Positions 49,945 through 59,801 of a stretch of DNA of 64,000 bases are shown piece after piece. The notes beneath the pieces were generated by a model. The model did no database searches, was not told where the DNA came from, and saw only the letters and a list, made by a program, of their open reading frames with translations. The stretch is from Escherichia coli (GTDB lineage: Bacteria; Pseudomonadota; Gammaproteobacteria; Enterobacterales; Enterobacteriaceae): assembly GCA_021307345.1 (NCBI GenBank), contig CP089930.1:3596001-3660000 (forward strand), in the 5' to 3' direction. Made by a program: the position numbers and the translations under genes. Each line of letters begins with the position of its first letter. Positions within the stretch are counted from its first letter, which is position 1.

Positions 49945-50726
49945 TGGCTACATATGGTGTCTTAGTCTGTTATTATAGTGAAAATAAAAAAACAGCAACT
50001 AATAGATTAAAGAAGATTCTCAATAAAGTTGATGACGATAACTATTTGGTTATAGTTAATAATACAAGTATACCTATTGTTTATACGAATGCTGAGTATG
50101 AGTTAAATGGAGATAATGTAGGTTGGGAATTTGGCTCGTGGGATATAGGGTATAATTATATCAGCAGCAGAATTAAAAATGAAGATGTATTAATATTTGC
50201 AAATGATACGTTTTGTTTTAATAGACGTTTTTCTTTCTTTGACGAGTGGTTGTTTGGGCAGGCATTTAAAAAAATAATGAAAAACAATGAAATTGTTGTT
50301 GGGGAGTTATGTGAATTAAACGAAAATTTTGTAATTGAAGGAGTCGAGCTTAATGGTTGGATTTCTACTTATCTTTATGGTGTATCAGCTTCAAAAATAA
50401 GGTACTTGTTGCCGTTTCATAATCAAATAAGGGAACTAGAAAATTGTATTGACTTTGAAAAAAGAGAAGTGCATTTATCAAATGCATCTGATAATTTAAA
50501 TGCTCATTTATCTCGATGGTTATTTCCGAAAGATAATCAACATGGATGGTATAAAGCAAAAAAAGGGAGTATCGAAAAAGAATTGTGGAAAGGAAAACTT
50601 CAGGCAATATATAATGAAAAACTATTTTCAGCAAAAAGTGTTTTATTAGGGATGAATTTATATAATGTATACGGCAATCGGTTTTTCAACTTATTTGGAA
50701 AAATTCTTCGAAAACTAGTCTTTTGA
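49944..50726 (+). CDS. Putative glycosyltransferase, RgpF-like (low similarity)
   Basis: A 260-residue soluble protein that I do not recognise by name. The segment NGDNVGWEFGSWDIGYNYI followed by VLIFANDTFCFNRRF resembles the core of rhamnan-synthesis F type proteins (an FGSW..G block followed by a LNDS-type motif), which act on rhamnose-containing polymers. The start VLVCYYS is consistent with a GT-A Rossmann strand. No signal or membrane helix is seen. It lies between wzx and two other transferase-like genes, with one-base and four-base overlaps, so it belongs to O-unit assembly. The sugar it transfers cannot be told. Confidence 0.6.
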   Translation: MATYGVLVCYYSENKKTATNRLKKILNKVDDDNYLVIVNNTSIPIVYTNAEYELNGDNVGWEFGSWDIGYNYISSRIKNEDVLIFANDTFCFNRRFSFFDEWLFGQAFKKIMKNNEIVVGELCELNENFVIEGVELNGWISTYLYGVSASKIRYLLPFHNQIRELENCIDFEKREVHLSNASDNLNAHLSRWLFPKDNQHGWYKAKKGSIEKELWKGKLQAIYNEKLFSAKSVLLGMNLYNVYGNRFFNLFGKILRKLVF

Positions 50727-50737
50727 ATTTAGAGAAC

Positions 50738-51700
50738 ATGCATGTGAGAGAACGTATATACATATATCCAGAGAAGTTACCGGGGAATGAATATCTCATT
50801 AATAACATTGGGATCTGGGAAGAAATGGGATACGAAGTTCTTAGTTGGAAAAAAAATTTCTTTAAGTTCATTCTCCCGACTAGATGGAATAAAGATATTA
50901 TTATATTAAATTTTTATGAAGAAATGCCTTTATTTAAGCCATATTATATAAAGTTTGGTTTCGCTATATTAACCCTACTGCTAATGAAATTATTCAATAG
51001 AAAGATTATATGGGTACGACATAATTACAAACCACATGATAAAAGTACAAGTTGGAAATATGAAGTTATTATTAACTTATTAAATAGACTAGTAGATAAA
51101 AAAGTTGCACATAGGAATGTTGAAAATTTGAGTATAGATGAGGTGATAACTCACCCGCTTTATAAAGTATCTCTACGCAGAGATGAGAATTCTTTAGTTA
51201 AGGACAGGCTTAATTTTATATATTTTGGGGTCGTTAAAGATTATAAGGGAATTCCAGAGTTAGTTAACAAATGGCCAAAAGATATAGAACTAAACTTGTA
51301 TGGGAAATGTTTTGATGAAAGTCTTAAAGAAGAATTAATACGTTCTTTATCTATAAAAAATAATATTAGTTGGACTAATGACTTTTTAGATTCTAAAGAA
51401 CTGGAGGAGAATATAATTAATAGTGATTATGTAATCATTCCACACGTTGACAAATCCATGATAGTATCAGGCGCTTTTTACCATGCATTATCACTCGGTG
51501 CTAATGTTATTATTAAAGAAAGTGAATTCGCATTATGGTGTAAGAAAGAATATCCATTTATAAAGATTTATAATGATGACAATTTACAATCTGTATTATT
51601 AGACGCAGAAAAAACCAATCATGCGTATATAAGAAATTTTGTTGAGGAAAAAAATTCCGACAAAAAAATTAGCAACGAGTGGGCAAAGGTTTTTAATTAA
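50738..51700 (+). CDS. Putative glycosyltransferase (GT-B-like)
   Basis: A protein of 320 residues with ATG 50738 as preferred start (AGAGAA 5-10 bases upstream). A TTG at 50723 overlapping the previous stop would add 5 residues. The N-terminus YIYPEKLPGNEYLINNIGIWEEMG suits a GT-B acceptor domain, a hydrophobic patch lies at about 70-90 (FGFAILTLLLMKLF), and LNFIYFGVVKDYKGIPELV begins the donor half, with SGAFYHALSLGANVIIKES as the donor loop. The family resembles enterobacterial glycosyltransferases of O-antigen loci. Specificity is unknown. It ends by overlapping the next ATG by one base. Confidence 0.65.
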   Translation: MHVRERIYIYPEKLPGNEYLINNIGIWEEMGYEVLSWKKNFFKFILPTRWNKDIIILNFYEEMPLFKPYYIKFGFAILTLLLMKLFNRKIIWVRHNYKPHDKSTSWKYEVIINLLNRLVDKKVAHRNVENLSIDEVITHPLYKVSLRRDENSLVKDRLNFIYFGVVKDYKGIPELVNKWPKDIELNLYGKCFDESLKEELIRSLSIKNNISWTNDFLDSKELEENIINSDYVIIPHVDKSMIVSGAFYHALSLGANVIIKESEFALWCKKEYPFIKIYNDDNLQSVLLDAEKTNHAYIRNFVEEKNSDKKISNEWAKVFN

Positions 51701-52857
51701 TGAACAACAAAATATGTAACAATTCTGTTAATTTGCTTTTTTTTATAAATGACCCTTTAATAGCAAATACAGGCGTTACAAAAAAAATAAAAAGTCAGAT
51801 AGAGGCATTTGATAATATTTGTGATTCTGTATTTGTTTGTAATTTATCAGTAGATAATCGTAAACGTTTGTTCTCAGGAGAGATTGTTTCTGGTAATAAG
51901 TTGTTATCTAAAATACCATATTTATTGCGATATGATTTTAGTGGCATTGAAGAAAAAATTATTGCTAACAAAATCAACGTTGTATATATTCGATATACTC
52001 ATTTTTCTTCACCAGCATTTATCAGATTCTTGAGGCGATTACAGAAATTTGGAATTAATATTATAATGGAATTTCCAACATTCCCTTATGATGAGGAATA
52101 TAAAACACTTCCATTTAAATCAAATATTAAATTGCTTATAGATAAGTGTTTTAGATTGAAAATGGCGGAATATACTAAGCTGGCTGTCTGTTTTACAAAG
52201 AATGATTCTATATTTGGAATACCTGCTTTTACCATTTCTAATGGAATCGGTATTGAAAGGATGAATTATATATCATCTAAATTGAAAAGCACTTATAGAG
52301 CAGTTAATACGGATGTTGATTTTATTGCTGTGTCTAGCTTAGAAAAATGGCATGGCTATGATCGATTTATTTCAGGCATCTATGAATATATAAAAAGAGA
52401 ACCATCAAAAAATATACATCTTCATATTGTAGGTGAAGGAAGAGAAGTTAACAATCTTGTAAGGTTAGTCGATAAATTAGGGGTTGAACCTTATGTGACT
52501 TTCCATGGCCATTGCACAGGGGAAAAATTGGATGAACTTTTACTTAAAGCTGATATAGGTGTTGATTCCTTAGCCAGACATAGAGTAAATAACTTTGAAA
52601 ATAATTCACTTAAATCAAAAGAATACTTAACATTCGGTCTTCCAATAGTGAAATCTCATCGAGATCATTCGATTGATTCTTGTGAGTATTTTATCAATGT
52701 CCCAAGCGATGAGTCTCATATTGAAATTGATGATATTTTAAATTGGTATTATGTATCTAACTTTAAAAAAAGGAAAGATGAAATTAATCAATTTGCTAAG
52801 GAGAATTTTTCATGGGAAAAGCAAATGCAAAAATTATTAATGACTGTTTTACCATGA
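51700..52857 (+). CDS. Putative glycosyltransferase, GT4 family
   Basis: A 385-residue GT-B protein. An acceptor-side start (LLFFINDPLIANTGVTKKIKS) is followed by the typical GT4 donor half: FIAVSSLEKWHGYDRFI, IHLHIVGEGREVNNLVRLV, VTFHGHCTGEKLDELL and SLKSKEYLTFGLPIVKS with the conserved Glu. It is a soluble enzyme that docks on the inner membrane. Its stop overlaps the wzy start (ATGA). The sugar is unknown; rhamnose, fucose or mannose are the donors made by the cluster. Confidence 0.8.
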   Translation: MNNKICNNSVNLLFFINDPLIANTGVTKKIKSQIEAFDNICDSVFVCNLSVDNRKRLFSGEIVSGNKLLSKIPYLLRYDFSGIEEKIIANKINVVYIRYTHFSSPAFIRFLRRLQKFGINIIMEFPTFPYDEEYKTLPFKSNIKLLIDKCFRLKMAEYTKLAVCFTKNDSIFGIPAFTISNGIGIERMNYISSKLKSTYRAVNTDVDFIAVSSLEKWHGYDRFISGIYEYIKREPSKNIHLHIVGEGREVNNLVRLVDKLGVEPYVTFHGHCTGEKLDELLLKADIGVDSLARHRVNNFENNSLKSKEYLTFGLPIVKSHRDHSIDSCEYFINVPSDESHIEIDDILNWYYVSNFKKRKDEINQFAKENFSWEKQMQKLLMTVLP

Positions 52858-54110
52858 GAAATGTACAAATACAATCATGGCTAATAGCATTAAGTTTTTA
52901 CTTTACGTTGCCTATTTTTAATGTTTTTAGTCAGTATTACTTTAATGATGCATGGGTTTTCAATAAAGTATCAATATTGGTCATGTCCGCCCTTTTCATT
53001 ATAAATTTACCATGGGTGATAAAAAACAAAGGAAGGCGATTTTTTTATATATTGTTTATAATACTTTTTGTATTACTTTATTCTTACATTGTTCCTTTAA
53101 TCTATGGTTTTAATATAGATGTAAAGGTTAATAACACGCATATACTAATATTATTTGTCTTTTTTTCATATTTTGTCCTTTCTAGGAATAGTTTTGATAT
53201 ATCAAAGCTAATATTCAAACCTATTTTTACAATTAGTTTTCCAGTGGCGGTCTTATATTTTGTAAATCCACATTACATCCAACAAATATCTACGGGCATA
53301 ACTACTCTAATTGGGACGAATAGTGTCCTTATCGACAGGGAATTCCGTTTTTCAGGTTTTTTTTCTGAACCTAGCAAATTAGCTGTTTTTTCAGGTATAG
53401 CATTCTTTTTTTATATGGATAAACATCAAAGATTTATGTCCTTAGTGTCTTTATTTTATCTATGTTTATCTATGTCTAAATTCGCGATAATTTTCGTGCC
53501 TCTTTGCATTTTGTTATCTCTTATTTTGAAAAGTTTTTCCCTTTTAAGTCGAACTTTAATTATTGTTTCTTTTATAATATTGTTTCTATTAATATTGCTA
53601 AATTATAATGATTTATTCCAATTGCTATATCATTTTGTTAGTTATGAGTCATTAAATACATATGAAACACGATTTGGATTTCCAATTATAGCAATAATGA
53701 ATTTACCATATTTTCCAATTGGCATAGGTATATTTGATGGTTATAGATTTATTCTATTAGATGGAGAATATACTATATCTAATTATTGTAATGCTTTACT
53801 TCAGTTGGGCGGTAATTGCTATGAAATGTCTTCGTATAGTTATGAATCGCTGGCAGAGTTTTTTCCAAAAGATCTGTTATCTACATTATGCTACTATTTT
53901 GGTTTTATAGGACTAATTTTATTTTTTATTATTGCATATCAAGTCGTAAAAAAAGTTAGTATTCGTAAATATCGTTTTACTTTTTTATATATATTTCTTT
54001 GTTTGTTCTTCGTCACTTCATATGACTATATGATTATTATTTTAACGATGATGATTTTGCACGATGGAGAAAGTAATGGGGGGAGCGGAAAAATGGTGGA
54101 GACATGCTGA
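52854..54110 (+). CDS. wzy: Wzy, O-antigen polymerase
   Basis: A 418-residue integral membrane protein with about 10-11 hydrophobic segments and a larger periplasmic loop near residues 280-340 (YETRFGFPIIAIMNLPYFPIGIGIFDGYRF and the stretch with NYCNALLQLGGNCYE). This architecture defines Wzy, and the gene lies between flippase and transferases. The start ATG 52854 overlaps the preceding stop; a longer frame from 52812 runs over the previous gene and is rejected. Composition is extremely AT-rich. It joins O-units at the periplasmic face. Confidence 0.88.
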   Translation: MRNVQIQSWLIALSFYFTLPIFNVFSQYYFNDAWVFNKVSILVMSALFIINLPWVIKNKGRRFFYILFIILFVLLYSYIVPLIYGFNIDVKVNNTHILILFVFFSYFVLSRNSFDISKLIFKPIFTISFPVAVLYFVNPHYIQQISTGITTLIGTNSVLIDREFRFSGFFSEPSKLAVFSGIAFFFYMDKHQRFMSLVSLFYLCLSMSKFAIIFVPLCILLSLILKSFSLLSRTLIIVSFIILFLLILLNYNDLFQLLYHFVSYESLNTYETRFGFPIIAIMNLPYFPIGIGIFDGYRFILLDGEYTISNYCNALLQLGGNCYEMSSYSYESLAEFFPKDLLSTLCYYFGFIGLILFFIIAYQVVKKVSIRKYRFTFLYIFLCLFFVTSYDYMIIILTMMILHDGESNGGSGKMVETC

Positions 54111-55087
54111 ATTCAATATCAATTATTATAGTTAATTATAATGGAGCCCAGTATCTTAAAAACACAATATCTAGTTGTGTTAATATATTTAGACATAATG
54201 GTTTCGATGATTTTGAATTATTAATACTAGATAATGCATCTACTGATAACTCCGTTGATGTTATTCACGACGTGTTGGGTGGGCTTCCTTTTGTAGAGAC
54301 TACATTTATAAAATCAAAAGTAAATCATGGGTTTGCTAAAGGCTGCAATATCTTATCTAAAATAGCTAAGCGAGAAATTTTATATTTTTTAAACAATGAC
54401 ACTATGTCATTGGATGCAAGTGAGTTTATTGGACTAATTAGAGCGGGAGATTTTAAAGATAATTCTGTATGGGCATTTAAAACTCTCAATTCAGATGGTA
54501 CTAGACAGAATAATGTATTTAGGTATCCTACACGTAGTAAATTTTTGGTTGAAATGGTGCTGCTGAAAAACAAGTTGCATTTTCTTTTAAAAAAGATGAG
54601 GTTTTCAACTTTCAAAGAAAATTATGACTCAAGTTATTTTAGTGGTTGCGCATTACTTATTTCTAAAAATGTATTCCTGCAGTTAAATGGATTTGATGAG
54701 GAGTTTTATTTCTATCATGAGGAATGCGATTTATTCATCAGGCTAGAGCAAAAATTTAATAAAAAGTTAGATAAAAAATTGCTTAATGATGAAATAATTC
54801 ATTATGGTGGTGGTGGTGGTATTATAAGTGAGTTTTCTTTTGTTGCATATTATACTAACCTATATAGATTATACTTAAAACACGGGATTTTTAGCCAACG
54901 AAGTTTAAAATTTATTTTTAAATTTAACTTCCTGATAAAAAAAATACTATATTTGATGAGCATACAATATGAATATAGCCCGTTTGCAAAAACATATAAA
55001 ATTAGTGGTTCTGAACGCAATCCAGTTGAAGTTTATGGATTGCAAATGAAGCTTATGGATAATATTAAAAGAGAGTTTAATAAATGA
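54104..55087 (+). CDS. Putative glycosyltransferase, GT2 (rhamnosyltransferase-like)
   Basis: A 327-residue GT2 protein. Motifs: [49 protein letters not shown]-type DxD (FLNNDT), [29 protein letters not shown]. The GFDE/YHEECDL block is typical of the rhamnosyltransferase-like branch. It starts inside the wzy end (7-base overlap) and overlaps gmd by 4 bases. Since the cluster makes dTDP-L-rhamnose, a rhamnosyl role is plausible but not shown. Confidence 0.78.
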   Translation: MLNSISIIIVNYNGAQYLKNTISSCVNIFRHNGFDDFELLILDNASTDNSVDVIHDVLGGLPFVETTFIKSKVNHGFAKGCNILSKIAKREILYFLNNDTMSLDASEFIGLIRAGDFKDNSVWAFKTLNSDGTRQNNVFRYPTRSKFLVEMVLLKNKLHFLLKKMRFSTFKENYDSSYFSGCALLISKNVFLQLNGFDEEFYFYHEECDLFIRLEQKFNKKLDKKLLNDEIIHYGGGGGIISEFSFVAYYTNLYRLYLKHGIFSQRSLKFIFKFNFLIKKILYLMSIQYEYSPFAKTYKISGSERNPVEVYGLQMKLMDNIKREFNK

Positions 55088-56205
55088 AGAAAAAAGCATT
55101 AATTACAGGTATTACTGGTCAAGATGGTTCTTACCTTGCTGAATTTCTTCTCGAAAAAGGATATGAGGTTCATGGTATAAAACGTCGAGCATCTTCTTTT
55201 AACACCGATCGCGTAGACCATATATATCAAGATCGCCACATTGATAATCCAAATTTTCTCCTGCATTATGGTGATTTAACAGATTCATCAAACTTGATTC
55301 GTCTAATTAAAGAAATCCAACCAGACGAAGTTTATAACCTTGGCGCTCAATCTCATGTAGCGGTTTCATTCGAATCACCTGAATATACTGCTGACGTGGA
55401 TGCGATGGGGACTTTACGTCTGCTGGAAGCGATTCGTATTTGTGGGCTAGAGAAAAAAACACGTTTCTATCAGGCATCAACTTCTGAACTCTTCGGCTTA
55501 GTTCAGGAAATCCCGCAGCGAGAAACAACACCATTCTACCCTCGTTCGCCTTATGCTGTTGCGAAGATGTATGCATACTGGATTACTGTAAATTATCGTG
55601 AATCCTATGGAATGTACGCCTGTAACGGTATTCTCTTCAACCATGAATCCCCGCGTCGTGGTGAAACATTCGTAACACGTAAAATCACTCGTGCTATTGC
55701 AAATATTTCGCAGGGAATCGAAAAATGTCTCTATCTTGGCAATATGGATTCGCTGCGTGACTGGGGACATGCGAAAGATTACGTACGTATGCAGTGGATG
55801 ATGTTGCAGCAAGATCACCCAGAAGATTTTGTAATTGCAACAGGCAAACAAATTTCCGTACGTGAATTTGTACGTATGTCAGCTAAAGAAGTCGGTCTGG
55901 AGTTAGAATTCTTCGGACAAGGTGTTGATGAAATAGCAACTGTTGTGAATAAAACATCTGACTGTGCTATTGGTGTTGGTATTGGGGACGTGATCGTTCG
56001 TGTTGATCCACGTTATTTCCGCCCTGCAGAAGTTGAAACTCTTCTTGGTGATCCTGCAAAAGCGAAAAAAGTATTGGGTTGGGAACCAGAGATTACAGTT
56101 GAAGAGATGTGTGCAGAAATGGTTGCCAGTGATCTGGCGAAAGCAAAACAGCATGCACTTCTGAAAAGCCATGGTTACGATGTTGCAGTTTCTCTGGAGC
56201 GGTAA
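55084..56205 (+). CDS. gmd: GDP-mannose 4,6-dehydratase (O-antigen copy)
   Basis: A second Gmd of 373 residues, the same length as the colanic copy. Key motifs are identical: [22 protein letters not shown] and [10 protein letters not shown]. The C-terminal third is the most diverged ([20 protein letters not shown] against [20 protein letters not shown]). Codons are AT-biased. It starts the GDP-L-fucose block of the O-antigen cluster. Bulk flux to GDP-L-fucose for O-antigen should not depend on the Rcs-controlled colanic copy. Confidence 0.95.
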   Translation: MKKKALITGITGQDGSYLAEFLLEKGYEVHGIKRRASSFNTDRVDHIYQDRHIDNPNFLLHYGDLTDSSNLIRLIKEIQPDEVYNLGAQSHVAVSFESPEYTADVDAMGTLRLLEAIRICGLEKKTRFYQASTSELFGLVQEIPQRETTPFYPRSPYAVAKMYAYWITVNYRESYGMYACNGILFNHESPRRGETFVTRKITRAIANISQGIEKCLYLGNMDSLRDWGHAKDYVRMQWMMLQQDHPEDFVIATGKQISVREFVRMSAKEVGLELEFFGQGVDEIATVVNKTSDCAIGVGIGDVIVRVDPRYFRPAEVETLLGDPAKAKKVLGWEPEITVEEMCAEMVASDLAKAKQHALLKSHGYDVAVSLER

Positions 56206-56208
56206 GGT

Positions 56209-57174
56209 ATGACAAAGAAACGTATCTACGTTGCTGGTCACCGAGGTATGGTTGGCTCTGCTATTTGCCGTCAATTATCACTGCGGGATGATATCGAATT
56301 AGTGGTCAAAACACACAAAGAACTCGATCTAACCGTACAGAAGGATGTTGATGCATTTTTTGAGCAAGAGAAAATTGATCAGGTTTATCTTGCTGCGGCT
56401 AAAGTTGGTGGCATTTATGCCAATAATACATTTCCGGCAGAATTCATCTATCAGAATCTCATGATTGAGAGTAATATTATTCATTCAGCTCACAAGGCCG
56501 GAATTCAAAAATTACTTTTTTTAGGCTCAAGCTGCATTTATCCTAAATTTGCAGAGCAGCCTATGAACGAGTCTGCACTTTTAACTGGCATACTTGAGCC
56601 AACTAATGAACCATACGCAATTGCTAAAATTGCGGGCATAAAATTATGTGAATCTTATAACCGTCAATATGGCCGAGATTATCGCAGTGTAATGCCTACT
56701 AATCTTTATGGCATAAATGATAATTTCCATCCTGAAAACTCTCATGTTATTCCGGCACTCATGCGTAGATTCCATGAAGCAAAAGAGAGTGGTGCGCCAG
56801 AGGTTATTGTCTGGGGAACCGGAACACCGATGCGTGAGTTTTTATATGTTGATGATATGGCTGCCGCATCTGTCCATGTAATGGAACTTGACGAAGCAAT
56901 TTATCAACAAAATACACAGCCTATGTTATCCCATATTAATGTTGGTACGGGTGTGGATTGTTCTATACGTGAAATGGCTGAAACAATGGCCTCAGTGGTG
57001 GGCTATCAAGGTAAAATTGTTTTTGATGTTACTAAACCTGATGGCACTCCGCGTAAACTTATGGATGTTACCCGGCTCAAAAACTTGGGCTGGCAATATC
57101 GCTATAATTTACATGAAGGCTTATCATTAACATATAAATGGTTTATTGAGAATATTAATTCTTTTCGGGGATAG
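56209..57174 (+). CDS. fcl: GDP-L-fucose synthase (O-antigen copy)
   Basis: A second Fcl of 321 residues, the same length as the colanic one. It has [20 protein letters not shown] with the active Ser and [20 protein letters not shown] with the Tyr-Lys pair. A per (perosamine synthase) or colA/colB gene is absent, so the product should remain GDP-L-fucose and not be turned into perosamine or colitose here. Confidence 0.95.
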   Translation: MTKKRIYVAGHRGMVGSAICRQLSLRDDIELVVKTHKELDLTVQKDVDAFFEQEKIDQVYLAAAKVGGIYANNTFPAEFIYQNLMIESNIIHSAHKAGIQKLLFLGSSCIYPKFAEQPMNESALLTGILEPTNEPYAIAKIAGIKLCESYNRQYGRDYRSVMPTNLYGINDNFHPENSHVIPALMRRFHEAKESGAPEVIVWGTGTPMREFLYVDDMAAASVHVMELDEAIYQQNTQPMLSHINVGTGVDCSIREMAETMASVVGYQGKIVFDVTKPDGTPRKLMDVTRLKNLGWQYRYNLHEGLSLTYKWFIENINSFRG

Positions 57175-57176
57175 TT

Positions 57177-57638
57177 ATGAACAAGAGATTGGAACGTGAG
57201 CTATTTAAAACAATAGTTGAGCATACTCCTCTAATCTCGATTGATCTCATAATTAGAAACGATAAAGGAGAGGCGCTGCTGGGGCAGCGCCTGAATCGCC
57301 CAGCACAAAATTATTGGTTTGTGCCAGGAGGGCGAATTTATAAGGATGAGTCATTCGAGGTTGCATTTAGGCGGATAGCATTTGAAGAGTTAGGCGTTCA
57401 AATTAGTCTTAATGATGCCTTATTTCTTGGGGTGTATGAACATTTTTACAATGATAATTTTTCTGAAGCAGAATTTTCTACACACTATGTAGTGCATGGA
57501 TATGAAATCCAACTTAATCCTCAGCAACTTCACCTACCAACGGTCCAGCATAATTCCTACAAGTGGTTTGATGTAGTAACGTTGCTTAATAGCACTATAG
57601 TTCATCAATATACCAAAAATTATTTCATACCAAGGTAA
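57177..57638 (+). CDS. gmm: GDP-mannose mannosyl hydrolase (O-antigen copy)
   Basis: A second Nudix GDP-mannose hydrolase, 153 residues. Nudix box: [23 protein letters not shown]. The sequence is clearly diverged from the colanic copy, yet both share [36 protein letters not shown]. The starting ATG is 2 bases after fcl. The C-terminus is shorter by 6 residues. Confidence 0.92.
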   Translation: MNKRLERELFKTIVEHTPLISIDLIIRNDKGEALLGQRLNRPAQNYWFVPGGRIYKDESFEVAFRRIAFEELGVQISLNDALFLGVYEHFYNDNFSEAEFSTHYVVHGYEIQLNPQQLHLPTVQHNSYKWFDVVTLLNSTIVHQYTKNYFIPR

Positions 57639-57643
57639 TAAAT

Positions 57644-59050
57644 ATGCTACTTCCCGTTGTCATGGCCGGTGGTTCTGGTACCAGATTATGGCCTCTTTCA
57701 CGTACACTTTATCCGAAACAATTTCTGTCTTTAAATAGTCGTTTAACCATGTTGCAAGAGACATTGCGGCGGCTTGACAAGGTCGAACATAAACCCGCTT
57801 TGGTCATTTGTAACGAATCACATCGCTTTATTGTTGCTGAACAATTGCGTAAAGAGGGTTTAAAGCATAGCGGTATTTTGCTTGAGCCTGTTGGTCGTAA
57901 TACTGCGCCTGCTGTAGCACTCGCAGCACTTCAGGCTATGGTAACTGGAGATGATCCTATTCTGCTGGTTCTTGCTGCTGATCATGAAATCCAGGATGAG
58001 GATAATTTCATTGCTGCAGTTTTAGCTGCCAAGAATTTTGCAGAGCAGGGTAAGCTTGTTACGTTTGGTATTGTTCCAACATCCCCAGAGACTGGCTATG
58101 GTTACATTAAGTCAGGTGAATCTCTGGATGGACAAGGTTATAAAGTTGCGGCTTTTGTTGAAAAACCAGATCTTCACGTCGCTCAGCGGTACATATCAGA
58201 TGGCGGTTATCTTTGGAATAGTGGGATGTTTATGTTCAGAGCATCTGTATTTATCGATGAACTGAAAAAATTCCGACCAGATATTTTAGCCAGTTGCCAA
58301 CGCTCCCTGTCCTCTTCGATACAAGATTTAGATTTTATCCGTCTGGATAACTCTTCATTTTCTTGCTGTCCTGAAGAGTCTATTGACTATGCCGTTATGG
58401 AAAAAACAGCCGAAGCTGTCGTCGTTCCATTAAATGCGCAATGGAGTGATGTTGGGTCATGGTCTGCATTGTGGGAAATAAGTTCAAAAGACCAAAGCGG
58501 CAATGCCATTCGTGGTGATGTATTGGTTGAAGATGCTACAGATAGTTATTTTTATTCGCAGCATAGACTTATTGGTGCCGTGGGCGTAAAAGATTTGGTT
58601 GTTGTTGAAACGAAAGATGCAGTATTAGTTGCTCATAAAGATAAAGTTCAGCAAGTTAAAAACATCGTCGCTCAACTTAAAAAGAATAATCGAATAGAAT
58701 ATTTACAACATCGGGAAATTTTTCGGCCTTGGGGCAGTCATGATACTATAGCTGAAGGGCCGCGCTTTCAAGTGAAACATGTGATTGTATTACCTGGTCA
58801 CATTACCGCTAAGCAGATTCATTACCATCGTACTGAGCATTGGATTGTTGTCTCGGGGACAGCTAAAGTTCATTTTGAAGATAAGACTTACCTTGTTTCT
58901 GAAAATGAATCAACATATATACCTGTTGGTGTTCCACATGCCATTGAAAATCCTGGCAAGATCCCGCTCGAAATAATTGAGGTTAGATCAGGAGTCTACC
59001 TTGAAGAGGATGATGTTATAAGAGTTTCTTCTTCTGGAGTAGGATACTAA
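57644..59050 (+). CDS. manC: Mannose-1-phosphate guanylyltransferase (O-antigen copy)
   Basis: A second ManC of 468 residues that supplies GDP-mannose. It has [31 protein letters not shown], and the isomerase-type C-terminus [10 protein letters not shown] ... [13 protein letters not shown]. Domain order and length agree with the colanic copy. Its last base overlaps the next ATG (TAATG). Confidence 0.95.
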   Translation: MLLPVVMAGGSGTRLWPLSRTLYPKQFLSLNSRLTMLQETLRRLDKVEHKPALVICNESHRFIVAEQLRKEGLKHSGILLEPVGRNTAPAVALAALQAMVTGDDPILLVLAADHEIQDEDNFIAAVLAAKNFAEQGKLVTFGIVPTSPETGYGYIKSGESLDGQGYKVAAFVEKPDLHVAQRYISDGGYLWNSGMFMFRASVFIDELKKFRPDILASCQRSLSSSIQDLDFIRLDNSSFSCCPEESIDYAVMEKTAEAVVVPLNAQWSDVGSWSALWEISSKDQSGNAIRGDVLVEDATDSYFYSQHRLIGAVGVKDLVVVETKDAVLVAHKDKVQQVKNIVAQLKKNNRIEYLQHREIFRPWGSHDTIAEGPRFQVKHVIVLPGHITAKQIHYHRTEHWIVVSGTAKVHFEDKTYLVSENESTYIPVGVPHAIENPGKIPLEIIEVRSGVYLEEDDVIRVSSSGVGY

Positions 59051-59796
59051 TGCGAATTTCTATTATCACAGCTACTTATAATAGTGAAAAAACTCTCCTT
59101 GATACATTACTTTCTCTAGAAAAGCAAACGCATCCAGATATCGAATATATAGTTGTAGATGGTGCATCGAAAGATAATACAATTAAGTTGATCAAGAGTA
59201 ATTGTACACGAGTTACAAAAATCATTTGCGAACCCGATAAGGGCATTTATGATGCTCTGAATAAAGGTATCCATGCAGCCTCGGGTGATGTTATTGGTTT
59301 TTTACATTCTGATGACTTACTTGCTTATGATGATGCTATTGCAGATATAGCAAAAATATTTGAAAGTACAGGGTGTGATGCTATTTATGGCGATTTGGAG
59401 TATGTTGCACAAAATGATACGACTAAACGTATTAGATTATGGAAAAGTGGTTCATTTAGTCGTTTCAAGATGAAAGTGGGTTGGATGCCGCCACACCCAT
59501 CATTTTATATGAAACGCGAATGTTATAGTCAGTTTGGTTGTTTTTCTTTAGATTATCGAATTTCTGCTGATTATGACTCATTGTTACGTTATATTTTAAA
59601 ACAACGTATTTCAATAGCGTATTTGCCAAAAGTTTTAGTAAAAATGCGTGTTGGTGGAATTAGCAATCGTTCAGTATCTTCCATGATCAACAAGTCAATG
59701 GAAGACATTCGTGTTATGAAACAGAATGGCATTATCTGGCCAATAGCTTTAGCGTATAAAAATCTATCTAAACTTCCTCAATTCATTAAAAAGTAA
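59050..59796 (+). CDS. Putative glycosyltransferase, GT2 (WcaE-like subfamily)
   Basis: A 248-residue GT2 enzyme, the same length as WcaE. Shared motifs are SIITATYNSEKTL, IVVDGASKDNT, EPDKGIYDALNKGI and FLHSDDLL, followed by GWMPPHPSFYMKRE and YRISADYDSLLR. Because WcaE is a fucosyl-step enzyme and this gene sits inside the GDP-fucose block between manC and manB, transfer of fucose (or mannose) is a reasonable guess. No direct evidence is visible. Confidence 0.78.
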   Translation: MRISIITATYNSEKTLLDTLLSLEKQTHPDIEYIVVDGASKDNTIKLIKSNCTRVTKIICEPDKGIYDALNKGIHAASGDVIGFLHSDDLLAYDDAIADIAKIFESTGCDAIYGDLEYVAQNDTTKRIRLWKSGSFSRFKMKVGWMPPHPSFYMKRECYSQFGCFSLDYRISADYDSLLRYILKQRISIAYLPKVLVKMRVGGISNRSVSSMINKSMEDIRVMKQNGIIWPIALAYKNLSKLPQFIKK

Positions 59797-59801
59797 CTAT
59801 C

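Noticed and set aside
52812-52853. Upstream start for wzy
   Set aside because: Adds 14 polar residues over the end of the preceding gene; the ATG overlapping the stop (ATGA) at 52854 fits the coupling pattern and hydrophobic start better.
29943-57638. Idea that the second GDP-fucose genes are a recent tandem duplication or sequencing artefact
   Set aside because: The two sets differ throughout in codon use and in protein sequence (clearest in gmm and manC), have different insertions and different manB types, so they are old, independently maintained copies.
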